Below are positions 1 to 4,876 of a stretch of DNA of 6,850 nt, in pieces. The position numbers and the translations under genes are program-made. The notes under the pieces are model-generated. The model ran no database searches. It saw nothing but the letters and a program-made list of their open reading frames with translations, and had not been told where the DNA came from. The DNA comes from Bifidobacterium breve. GTDB taxonomy: Bacteria; Actinomycetota; Actinomycetes; S36-B12; UBA5976. Each line of letters starts with the position of its first letter. Positions within the stretch are counted from its first letter, which is position 1. Location: the NCBI GenBank assembly GCA_945861165.1, contig CAMATO010000057.1, positions 1 to 6,850 on the forward strand. The letters run 5' to 3'.

Positions 1-348
1 ATCATAAATTGAAAAAGTTGAGGTTCTACCTAATCGAGTTGCTTCTCCTCGAAGAATTCGCACACATGCGGAATGGAAAGTGGAAACCCACATCATTCGA
101 GCAGGACCACCAACTAGTTCGGTAACACGTTCCTTCATTTCACCTGCTGCTTTATTGGTGAAAGTAATGGCCAATATTTCGTGTGGACTTACTCCACGCT
201 CACTCATCAAATGAGCAATTCGTCTTGTTAAAACTCTAGTTTTACCTGAGCCTGCTCCTGCCACAATTAATAGCGGTGAACCTTGGTGGGTTACCGCTGC
301 TCTTTGCTGAGGGTTTAAATCATCTAAAGCCGATTGATTAACAGACAT
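1..348 (-). CDS. pcrA: ATP-dependent DNA helicase PcrA/UvrD type, N-terminal part (runs off window)
   Basis: Superfamily 1A 3'-5' DNA helicase acting in nucleotide excision repair and replication-associated unwinding. The minus strand from ATG at 348 to the window edge is open for 116 codons. Visible in order: Q motif LNPQQRAAV (residues 11-19), Walker A AGAGSGKT (30-37), motif Ia TFTNKAAGEMKERV (62-75) and the STFHSACVRILR segment (89-100). The order and spacing are those of the PcrA/UvrD N-terminal 1A domain, and the HSACVRILR wording is typical of actinobacterial PcrA (UvrD1). The C-terminal ~600 residues lie outside the window, so RecB-like or AdnA/B helicases are not strictly excluded, but the start layout favours PcrA. 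The start is at 348 because the Q motif follows after only 10 residues. I see no Shine-Dalgarno sequence; a TAGACT box six bases upstream of the ATG suggests a leaderless mRNA. Confidence 0.93.
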   Translation of the reverse strand, partial: MSVNQSALDDLNPQQRAAVTHQGSPLLIVAGAGSGKTRVLTRRIAHLMSERGVSPHEILAITFTNKAAGEMKERVTELVGGPARMMWVSTFHSACVRILRGEATRLGRTSTFSIYD

Positions 349-354
349 TGCTTA

Positions 355-364
355 AGTCTAAGTT
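355..364. promoter_or_regulatory. Overlapping divergent -10 boxes for pcrA and the PIG-L gene (candidate leaderless promoters)
   Basis: The two start codons (348 minus, 372 plus) are 23 bp apart. On the minus strand TAGACT (360-355) lies 6 nt upstream of the pcrA ATG. On the plus strand TAAGTT (359-364) lies 7 nt upstream of the PIG-L ATG. Both fit the loose actinobacterial TANNNT -10 consensus at the distance expected when transcription begins at the start codon. Neither start has a Shine-Dalgarno sequence, and no good -35 box is visible. Any -35 contacts would fall inside the opposite coding region. This is an inference from short degenerate motifs. Confidence 0.35.
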
Positions 365-371
365 GTTACCT

Positions 372-1109
372 ATGAGTTCACCTGTTCTAACACCACTAGA
401 GCTACCTAAATCTGGTACCAAAGTATTAGTTATCACAGCACATCCAGATGATGTTGATTTTGGTGCTGGTGGAACTGTTGCCACACTTACAAAACTTGGC
501 GTAGAAGTTACTTATTGCATCACTACTGATGGTCACCAAGGTGGCGAAGATGAATCAATCAGTAGAGAAGAAATGCGAAAGATAAGAAGAGTTGAACAAA
601 GTGCCGCCGGAAAAATACTAGGTGTTAACACAATTCATTACTTAGGAAAAGACGATGGATCTATCGTGCCAAGTCTTTCTTTAAGAGAAGAATTTGTCAG
701 AGTTATAAGAATGGCAAAGCCAGACATCTTGATCACCCAATCTCCTGAAAGAAACTGGGCTCGTATGCCTGCTTCACACCCCGATCACATGGCCGTTGGT
801 GAAGTTGCGGTGCAAGCTGTTTATCCAGATGCAAGAAATCAATTTGCTTTCCCACATTTACTAAAAGAAGGTTTAGAGCCTTGGAATGTTCCCAAAATTT
901 GGGTGATGTCTCATCACTCACCAACTAGATACTTAGATGTAACTGAAAAAGTTGAACTAAAATTCCAAGCTCTTGAAGCACATAAATCTCAAACTGCTCA
1001 CATGTCGGACTTACGGGAAAGAGTTACCAGTTGGATGACTATGGCTTCAAAAGCAGCGAACCTGCCCGAAGGCAGGTTCGCTGAAATGTTTTTTGAGGTT
1101 GACGCTTAA
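372..1109 (+). CDS. PIG-L/LmbE-family zinc-dependent N-deacetylase
   Basis: Member of the PIG-L deacetylase family (MshB, Mca and BshB relatives), zinc hydrolases that remove acyl groups from GlcNAc-type or mycothiol-type substrates. From ATG at 372 the protein has 245 residues, normal for the family. The signature AHPDD is at 23-27: H24 and D27 match the metal ligands and D26 the general base. The second signature HPDH is at 136-139: H136 matches the general acid and H139 the third ligand. DARNQFAFP in the C-terminal half is a segment I recall from actinobacterial members. There is no signal peptide, so it should be cytosolic. I chose 372 over an in-frame TTG at 348 because the TTG overlaps the pcrA start codon and adds a tail not needed by the fold. 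The last codons contain a strong hairpin (1054-1083), and the stop overlaps the convergent membrane-protein gene. The exact substrate cannot be told; a role in mycothiol metabolism is possible but not shown. Confidence 0.88.
   Translation: MSSPVLTPLELPKSGTKVLVITAHPDDVDFGAGGTVATLTKLGVEVTYCITTDGHQGGEDESISREEMRKIRRVEQSAAGKILGVNTIHYLGKDDGSIVPSLSLREEFVRVIRMAKPDILITQSPERNWARMPASHPDHMAVGEVAVQAVYPDARNQFAFPHLLKEGLEPWNVPKIWVMSHHSPTRYLDVTEKVELKFQALEAHKSQTAHMSDLRERVTSWMTMASKAANLPEGRFAEMFFEVDA
1049..1094. terminator. Bidirectional intrinsic-terminator-like hairpin inside the 3' end of the PIG-L gene
   Basis: A perfect 13-bp stem is formed by CAGCGAACCTGCC (1054-1066) and GGCAGGTTCGCTG (1071-1083), with a 4-nt loop. 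Read on the minus strand the loop is UUCG closed by C-G, the exceptionally stable tetraloop, followed by C and four U (1053-1049). This is 22 nt beyond the stop codon of the minus-strand membrane-protein gene, an ideal place for its terminator. On the plus strand the loop is CGAA, followed after five bases by six T (1089-1094), still 12 nt before the PIG-L stop codon. The structure is plain in the sequence. Function on the minus strand is likely; function on the plus strand would give a stop-less mRNA and is doubtful. Confidence 0.7.
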
Positions 1110-1453
1110 ACGTAAACCGCCACTGCCATGTTTGCCAGTGTTAGTAAACCAATCATTGCCCAGAGTCCAGTAGAAACTGAAGCTTTTTTGCGATTGATGA
1201 AAACTAAAATTGTGATAACCAAAACAACCAATAATTTAATGGAAATTTTGGTCATGTTTAATTCTTCATCACCTGCACCTGATTCTGCTAAACCAACAAG
1301 TGCAACACCAGTTACTAATTGAGTCAATGCTCCGTGAAACATTGCAGGGTTTACTACTTTTGTTTTTGATTTCATCTGTACAAAGAATCCACCAAATAAA
1401 GCAGCTAAACCGATAAAGTGCGCTAACACAAACGATTTATATGTAATATCCAT
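1106..1453 (-). CDS. Small four-helix integral membrane protein, unknown function
   Basis: A 115-residue, strongly hydrophobic protein with four predicted membrane helices, roughly at residues 7-26, 37-56, 70-87 and 96-114. The first two helices are joined by a lysine-bearing loop (QMKSKTK, 26-32), helices 2 and 3 by an acidic loop (GAGDEE, 59-64), and helices 3 and 4 by a basic loop (NRKK, 87-90). Histidines near the membrane (H12, H40) are notable. I recall similar short proteins in other Actinobacteria but no established function, and a link to CopD-like or DUF2269-like four-helix families is only a guess. The gene ends by overlapping the convergent PIG-L gene by 4 nt and appears to use the UUCG hairpin within that gene as terminator. 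It starts 51 nt downstream of the guaB3 stop, so it may be co-transcribed with guaB3 or driven by the candidate leaderless promoter at 1460-1465. Confidence 0.8.
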   Translation of the reverse strand: MDITYKSFVLAHFIGLAALFGGFFVQMKSKTKVVNPAMFHGALTQLVTGVALVGLAESGAGDEELNMTKISIKLLVVLVITILVFINRKKASVSTGLWAMIGLLTLANMAVAVYV

Positions 1454-1459
1454 ATCAAG

Positions 1460-1465
1460 AGAATA
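1460..1465 (-). promoter_or_regulatory. Candidate -10 box for the membrane-protein gene
   Basis: TATTCT on the minus strand ends 6 nt before the ATG at 1453. It fits TANNNT and would place the transcription start at or next to the start codon, giving a leaderless mRNA. No Shine-Dalgarno sequence precedes the gene, which agrees. The best -35 candidate, TTGATG, is 20 bp away, longer than usual. Tentative. Confidence 0.35.
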
Positions 1466-1504
1466 CGCTTTTTACGAAAATAATGCATCAAAACACGCAA
1501 ATGT

Positions 1505-2629
1505 TTAGCCTTTAACGGAATTTACAACAACTTCTATTCTCTGTAATTCTTTCAAATCGCTATAACCAGTTGTAGCCATAGCTTTTTTCAAAGCTCCCAC
1601 CAAATTGAGTGTGCCAGCAGCATTGGTTGAAGGGCCAAACAAAATTTGTTCTAAAGTGCCGGCAACTCCTAGTTCCACAACCTGACCACGTGGTAAATCT
1701 TTATGAACTGCTTCTGATCCCCAATGTTTTCCACCACCTGGTGCACTATTTGATCTAGCCAATGCTGAACCAATCATTACTGCATCTGCACCCATGGCAA
1801 TTGCTTTACTAATGTCACCACTCTTGCCAACTGAACCATCAGCAATTACGTGCACATATCTTCCTTCAGATTCATCTAAATATTCTCTTCGAGCTGCTGC
1901 AACATCGGCAACAGCAGTTGCCATTGGAACACGAACTCCTAGAACATCAGCACTGGTATGTGCAGCACCGCCACCAAATCCAACTAACACACCGGCTGCC
2001 CCAGTTCTCATTAAATGCAAACCTGCTTGATGAGAAGCACATCCACCAACAATTACCGGAACATCTAATTCATAAATAAATTTCTTAAGATTTAATGGCT
2101 CATCCCCTGTAGAAACATGCTCAGCACTAACTGTGGATCCGCGAATTACAAAAATATCAATACCAGCTTCAACTACTGATTTAAAATGTTTAACAACAGC
2201 ACGTGGAGATAAAGAAGCAGCAGCGATAACTCCTGCTGATTTAATTTGTTTAATTCTTTCCTTTATCAATTCGGGCTTTATAGGAGCTGCATAAATCTGT
2301 TGTAACAATTCCACTGCTGAGTTTGATTTAGCATTAGCTATTTTTTTGAATTCACTTTGTGGATCTTCATAACGAGTCCATAAACCTTCTAAATCTAAAA
2401 CTGCTAAACCACCTAATTTGCCATAATTGATCGCAACATCTGGTGAGACAACTGAATCCATGGGAGCAGCCATGATTGGGAAAGAAAAATCGTAAGCGTC
2501 AATTTTCCAATTTGTGGAAACGTCTTCCGGATTTCTAGTTCTTCTAGTTGGAACTAGCGCAATATCGTCGAATGAGTATGCGATTCGACCACGCTTGGTA
2601 CCGCCAATTTCGACTTCAGTCACAATCAT
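1505..2629 (-). CDS. guaB3: GuaB3 family IMP dehydrogenase-related protein
   Basis: IMP dehydrogenase/GMP reductase superfamily TIM barrel of 374 residues, the usual length for the GuaB3 subfamily of Actinobacteria and Cyanobacteria. It lacks the CBS pair that interrupts true IMP dehydrogenases. Visible: PIMAAPMDSVV (51-61), VIVGGCAS (192-199), the active-loop region GFGGGAAHTSADVLG (217-231) and the phosphate-site segment ADGSVGKSGD (263-272) followed by AIAMGADAVMIG (276-287). The loop has no cysteine where IMP dehydrogenase carries its catalytic Cys, nor the usual Thr-Arg after it, so oxidation of IMP by the standard covalent mechanism is doubtful. In mycobacteria guaB3 is encoded beside the functional guaB2; no guaB2-like gene lies here. 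The start at 2629 is the only ATG that keeps the conserved N-terminus. The gene follows bldM by 56 nt with a palindrome between them, and precedes the membrane-protein gene. Confidence 0.93.
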   Translation of the reverse strand: MIVTEVEIGGTKRGRIAYSFDDIALVPTRRTRNPEDVSTNWKIDAYDFSFPIMAAPMDSVVSPDVAINYGKLGGLAVLDLEGLWTRYEDPQSEFKKIANAKSNSAVELLQQIYAAPIKPELIKERIKQIKSAGVIAAASLSPRAVVKHFKSVVEAGIDIFVIRGSTVSAEHVSTGDEPLNLKKFIYELDVPVIVGGCASHQAGLHLMRTGAAGVLVGFGGGAAHTSADVLGVRVPMATAVADVAAARREYLDESEGRYVHVIADGSVGKSGDISKAIAMGADAVMIGSALARSNSAPGGGKHWGSEAVHKDLPRGQVVELGVAGTLEQILFGPSTNAAGTLNLVGALKKAMATTGYSDLKELQRIEVVVNSVKG

Positions 2630-2659
2630 GAAGCCTATCTTGCAAAGCTGGAATGCGCT

Positions 2660-2680
2660 GACTTAGTTGCCCACTAAGTC
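2660..2680. promoter_or_regulatory. Perfect palindrome between bldM and guaB3
   Basis: GACTTAGT (2660-2667) and ACTAAGTC (2673-2680) form an 8-bp perfect inverted repeat around TGCCC. It begins 5 nt after the bldM stop codon and ends 30 nt before the guaB3 start. On the coding strand it is followed by AGCGCA rather than a T run, so it is not a normal intrinsic terminator. It could be an operator controlling guaB3, an mRNA 3'-end-stabilising or processing hairpin, or a weak terminator. I cannot choose between these from sequence alone. Confidence 0.45.
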
Positions 2681-2685
2681 TTATG

Positions 2686-3270
2686 TCAGATGATGTTCCA
2701 TCTAATCCCTTGGGCAACCCCATGGGTTCTATTTTTCACTCGTAACTTGGAGAAGATTCTTCTTTCATGAGTCTTAACCGTAGGCAAACCAACTTGCAGC
2801 TCATTTGAGATTGCTAGATCACTTTTTCCCAGAGATAAGTAGTGCAAAATCTGAATCTCTCGAGGAGTAAGCCTGGGTGGAGTTCCTTTAGGAGAGGAAA
2901 ATTTATAAATAGGACGGGATTTGCCCGTTTCAAGTTTTAGCGCCGAGATCAAAATCAGATACTCCAGATCTGTTGCTTTGGCGTGAATAAGTGCATCGAC
3001 AATTTGCAGGGCTTTGTGATCTAATTCAAGCGTTTGATTAGGTTCAACAATCAGAATGAATTTTCTTGTATTCACATGATATTTCTGCTTGATTTTATTT
3101 GCTTCTTCTTGATTAACAAATACAAATTGTGGATTTTTGGTTTCAATTAAGTGGGAAAATGTTTTTGCACTATCGCATGCATAGATTTCTGATATCTGCT
3201 TTGATTTTGAAACCTTACTTTTAACCTGTTCGAGAGTTATTGGATTTGAATCAAAAATCAATGCCTTCAT
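2686..3270 (-). CDS. bldM: BldM-like atypical response regulator, LuxR-type DNA-binding domain
   Basis: A 194-residue regulator: receiver-like domain (about 1-115), linker, then a NarL/LuxR helix-turn-helix from LTPREIQIL (134-142) through TVKTHERRIFSKL (164-176). The C-terminus GIRWNII resembles the GFRWGLV ending I recall for Streptomyces BldM, as does the start of the HTH. With guaB3 downstream and a whiD-type gene nearby, as at the Streptomyces whiD-bldM locus, I call it a BldM orthologue, though homology was judged by eye. The receiver is degenerate: the acidic pair is D7-S8, the phospho-acceptor position in FVFVNQ is N53 instead of Asp, and the switch Thr position appears to be V75; K98 may be kept. 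Phosphorylation is therefore unlikely, in line with BldM being an atypical response regulator. ATG 3270 gives the natural receiver start (MKALIFDSNP); an upstream in-frame ATG at 3339 would overlap merR by 17 nt. It is probably co-transcribed with merR (52-nt gap, no terminator seen). Confidence 0.8.
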   Translation of the reverse strand: MKALIFDSNPITLEQVKSKVSKSKQISEIYACDSAKTFSHLIETKNPQFVFVNQEEANKIKQKYHVNTRKFILIVEPNQTLELDHKALQIVDALIHAKATDLEYLILISALKLETGKSRPIYKFSSPKGTPPRLTPREIQILHYLSLGKSDLAISNELQVGLPTVKTHERRIFSKLRVKNRTHGVAQGIRWNII

Positions 3271-3322
3271 TACTAACTTGTGACGAAGAAAAGCTTTAAA
3301 AAGTTTCTTTAAATATAGGTTT

Positions 3323-4315
3323 TTATTGCCCCACAGCATTACTAATTGCTGTGATTGTGGAAGTTAGATCTCCTGCTCGTTTAAAACCTTGAGGCAAACG
3401 ATCAGGCCAACCTGGCCCTGCCATCAATAAAAGAGGTGTGGGACGAGCATTAATCAGTTCAGAAAATTCAGGAGGAAGTGTTTTAACGGGGACTTGTCCC
3501 CAGATTAAAACCGCAGCAGGGGCTAACTTTTTCATCGCACTTACTAAAGTTGCGTAAGGAACTCTGGCACCAAGAGTTCTGCTGCCAATTCTTCTTTCCG
3601 CTAAAGCTGCAGCAGCAACATATTGTGGAATGGTGTGTAAATCATCTTGCGCAGAAGCAAGAAGAACTGGGCGCATGTTCACAGGAGCAACTAACTGTTC
3701 TGATACTTGTTTCATCTGACCAATAATGCATTCACTTAAAATGTGTTCAGATTCAATTCCTTCTCCCGTTAATTCCCATTTCTTACCCAAAGCAATCAAA
3801 ACTGGTATTAACAATTTTTCCCAGGTCCATATAACACCGCGAGCATGGATACTGTTTTGAATTAACTGTGTGCAAGCTTGTGTATCAAGTGAATAAGCAG
3901 CTTTAGCAAGTCCTCTAGCAATTGCAGGGAATCCTTGCATCGATAAAACCGAACCGCCACCGGGATGACCAAAATCTGATTCAAAAGTTAAATCACTTAA
4001 GACAGAATCGATTTTGCCGCCCAAGGAATTGGAATCAACTAATGAAATATCGCGAACATCATTTATTTCAGATTTCAATGCCACTCGAGCAGCTTCTCCG
4101 GCAGGCATTCCTGACAAAACTAAACGTCTCATTAATTCAAGACGGGCAACATCGGTTATGCAATAGCGGCGATGTCCTCCACTGGAACGATCACTGGGAC
4201 AGATTCCATATCGGCGCTCCCACGTGCGAAGGGTGGCAGGAGCAACCCCTACTCGTCGGGCCACCACGGCCACGGTCAAACCAAGGGAGATTTCTGCAAC
4301 GTCATCGTCGGCCAT
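3323..4315 (-). CDS. MerR-family regulator with cobalamin-binding domain (CarH/LitR-like)
   Basis: A 330-residue transcription factor of CarH-like architecture. The N-terminal MerR winged helix runs about 12-80 (LTVAVVARRVGVAPATLRTW, then ERRYG and SGGHRRY). A variable linker (about 85-130, with a GGG at 119-121) leads to the helical B12 cap domain (about 131-210) and a Rossmann-like cobalamin-binding domain (about 214-330). The cap has W180 followed by E190-H191, the same W-x9-E-H spacing as the residues that surround the adenosyl group in Thermus CarH (W131, E141, H142). DLHTIP places H227 36 residues after H191, where CarH has its cobalt-ligating His (H177, 35 after H142). CarH and LitR repress in the dark with adenosylcobalamin and release DNA in light. 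The glycine of the usual DxHxxG motif is proline here (P230). ATG 4315 is chosen because AGGGGAGA lies 9 nt upstream; an earlier ATG at 4378 adds a tail with no family support. It is divergent from whiD. Confidence 0.88.
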   Translation of the reverse strand: MADDDVAEISLGLTVAVVARRVGVAPATLRTWERRYGICPSDRSSGGHRRYCITDVARLELMRRLVLSGMPAGEAARVALKSEINDVRDISLVDSNSLGGKIDSVLSDLTFESDFGHPGGGSVLSMQGFPAIARGLAKAAYSLDTQACTQLIQNSIHARGVIWTWEKLLIPVLIALGKKWELTGEGIESEHILSECIIGQMKQVSEQLVAPVNMRPVLLASAQDDLHTIPQYVAAAALAERRIGSRTLGARVPYATLVSAMKKLAPAAVLIWGQVPVKTLPPEFSELINARPTPLLLMAGPGWPDRLPQGFKRAGDLTSTITAISNAVGQ

Positions 4316-4324
4316 GAAGCCAAT

Positions 4325-4332
4325 TCTCCCCT
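4325..4332 (-). promoter_or_regulatory. Ribosome binding site that decides the merR-B12 start
   Basis: AGGGGAGA on the minus strand is followed by 9 nt and then the ATG at 4315. It is one of the few clear Shine-Dalgarno sequences in the window and favours this start over the in-frame ATG at 4378. Confidence 0.65.
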
Positions 4333-4351
4333 GGTTGAACAACTTTGGCCA

Positions 4352-4380
4352 ATCGTAAGCCCCTGAGAGACACTTCACAA
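4352..4380 (-). promoter_or_regulatory. Candidate promoter of the merR-B12 (and bldM) transcript
   Basis: On the minus strand TTGTGA (4380-4375) and TACGAT (4357-4352) are separated by exactly 17 bp. Each matches the housekeeping consensus at four of six positions. The predicted start near 4345 would leave a leader of about 30 nt that includes the Shine-Dalgarno sequence. The -35 box lies 2 bp from the edge of the palindrome at 4383-4407. Confidence 0.5.
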
Positions 4381-4382
4381 AA

Positions 4383-4407
4383 TTAGTCAGGGGGTATGGT
4401 TGACTAA
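4383..4407. promoter_or_regulatory. Candidate operator between the divergent merR-B12 and whiD promoters
   Basis: TTAGTCA (4383-4389) and TGACTAA (4401-4407) are perfect 7-base inverted half-sites separated by 11 bp. The site lies between the two predicted -35 boxes and covers the whiD -35 (TTGACT, 4400-4405), so a bound dimer would block whiD and could reach merR. The candidate binders encoded here are the MerR-B12 protein (as autorepressor), the BldM-like protein or WhiD itself. The repeat is directly visible; the function is inferred. Confidence 0.5.
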
Positions 4408-4429
4408 CTTACGAACAATATTGTATTGT
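4400..4429 (+). promoter_or_regulatory. Candidate whiD promoter
   Basis: TTGACT (4400-4405, five of six matches to TTGACA) and TATTGT (4424-4429, four of six) are 18 bp apart. Initiation near 4436 would give a leader of about 24 nt containing the AAAGGA ribosome binding site. A second small inverted repeat, AACAAT (4414-4419) with ATTGTT (4425-4430), overlaps the -10 and could be another control site. Confidence 0.55.
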
Positions 4430-4448
4430 TTAAATCAGTACTTCGAAC

Positions 4449-4454
4449 AAAGGA
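4449..4454 (+). promoter_or_regulatory. Ribosome binding site of whiD
   Basis: AAAGGA ends 5 nt before the ATG at 4460. It supports this start over an in-frame TTG at 4400, which would fall on the predicted -35 box. Confidence 0.65.
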
Positions 4455-4459
4455 AAAAC

Positions 4460-4759
4460 ATGGCTGATGTAACCCGTCTTCCAGGACCTAACGCAGATCT
4501 TTGGGACTGGCAGCTAAAAGGGGCATGCCGTGGGGAAGATCCTGAGATCTTCTTTCATCCTGATGGTGAACGTGGACCTGCTCGCGAGAACCGAATCGCT
4601 TTAGCAAAGTCAATTTGTGCCACCTGCCCAGTTCTTCGCCCATGTGCTGAACACGCTTTAGCTGTTCGTGAGCCATACGGCGTTTGGGGTGCCATGAGTG
4701 AAGATGACCGCGAGGCCATCTATGCCCCAGTAAAAGAAGTATTACCAGTCGCTGGTTAA
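4460..4759 (+). CDS. whiD: WhiB-family iron-sulfur transcription factor, WhiD/WhiB3 type
   Basis: WhiB-like proteins are actinobacterial regulators that hold an O2- and NO-sensitive [4Fe-4S] cluster and bind region 4 of the primary sigma factor. This 99-residue protein has the four cluster cysteines at 23, 53, 56 and 62 (C-x29-C-x2-C-x5-C) and the turn GVWGA at 74-78. The opening RLPGPNADLWDWQL and the FFHPDGERG segment (31-39) match what I recall of Streptomyces WhiD and mycobacterial WhiB3, and the guaB3/bldM neighbourhood agrees. Two oddities. The usual GVWGG turn has Ala in the last position (A78). The C-terminal tail after SEDDRE is short and not arginine/lysine rich, unlike the basic DNA-binding tail of WhiB3, so it may work mainly through sigma contact. 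In Streptomyces WhiD serves late sporulation; here a redox-sensing role is more plausible. ATG 4460 has a good ribosome binding site, and a terminator follows at 4791. Confidence 0.93.
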   Translation: MADVTRLPGPNADLWDWQLKGACRGEDPEIFFHPDGERGPARENRIALAKSICATCPVLRPCAEHALAVREPYGVWGAMSEDDREAIYAPVKEVLPVAG

Positions 4760-4790
4760 GACTTCCCTCAACTGTTTTACCCTCCAAAGA

Positions 4791-4823
4791 AGAATGCCCT
4801 CGTGAATCTTGCGGGGGCATTTT
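4791..4823 (+). terminator. Intrinsic terminator of whiD
   Basis: AATGCCCTCG (4793-4802) pairs with CGGGGGCATT (4812-4821) in a 10-bp stem with one G-T pair and a 9-nt loop. The T run is TTTT (4820-4823). It begins 31 nt after the whiD stop and separates whiD from the transketolase operon. Confidence 0.8.
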
Positions 4824-4838
4824 ACTTGCAAATTTAAC

Positions 4839-4868
4839 TTGTAGGACAACTATTCTCTTTGCTATGCT
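4839..4868 (+). promoter_or_regulatory. Candidate extended -10 promoter of the transketolase operon
   Basis: TGC directly followed by TATGCT (4863-4868) is an extended -10 element ending 8 nt before the ATG at 4877. Initiation would then fall at or within a base or two of the start codon, giving a leaderless mRNA. The gene has no Shine-Dalgarno sequence, which agrees. A poor -35 (TTGTAG, 4839-4844, three of six) lies 18 bp upstream, as is tolerated with extended -10 promoters. Confidence 0.5.
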
Positions 4869-4876
4869 GAATCGAA

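Noticed and set aside
348..371. TTG at 348 as the start of the PIG-L gene
   Set aside because: It overlaps the pcrA start codon and covers both candidate -10 boxes; the ATG at 372 gives a complete family-length protein.
3272..3279. Octamer ACTAACTT before bldM, also at 4403-4410 before whiD, as a shared regulatory motif
   Set aside because: One 8-base match between AT-rich intergenic stretches can occur by chance, and there is no symmetry or spacing to support it.
3271..3322. AT-rich stretch with A and T runs between merR and bldM as a terminator
   Set aside because: No GC-bearing stem precedes the T run; only weak AT pairings are possible, so read-through from merR into bldM is more likely.
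4488..4820. Open frame of about 110 codons on the strand opposite whiD
   Set aside because: It lies over the conserved WhiB coding sequence and the terminator hairpin, and its translation shows no recognisable fold, so it is an antisense shadow.
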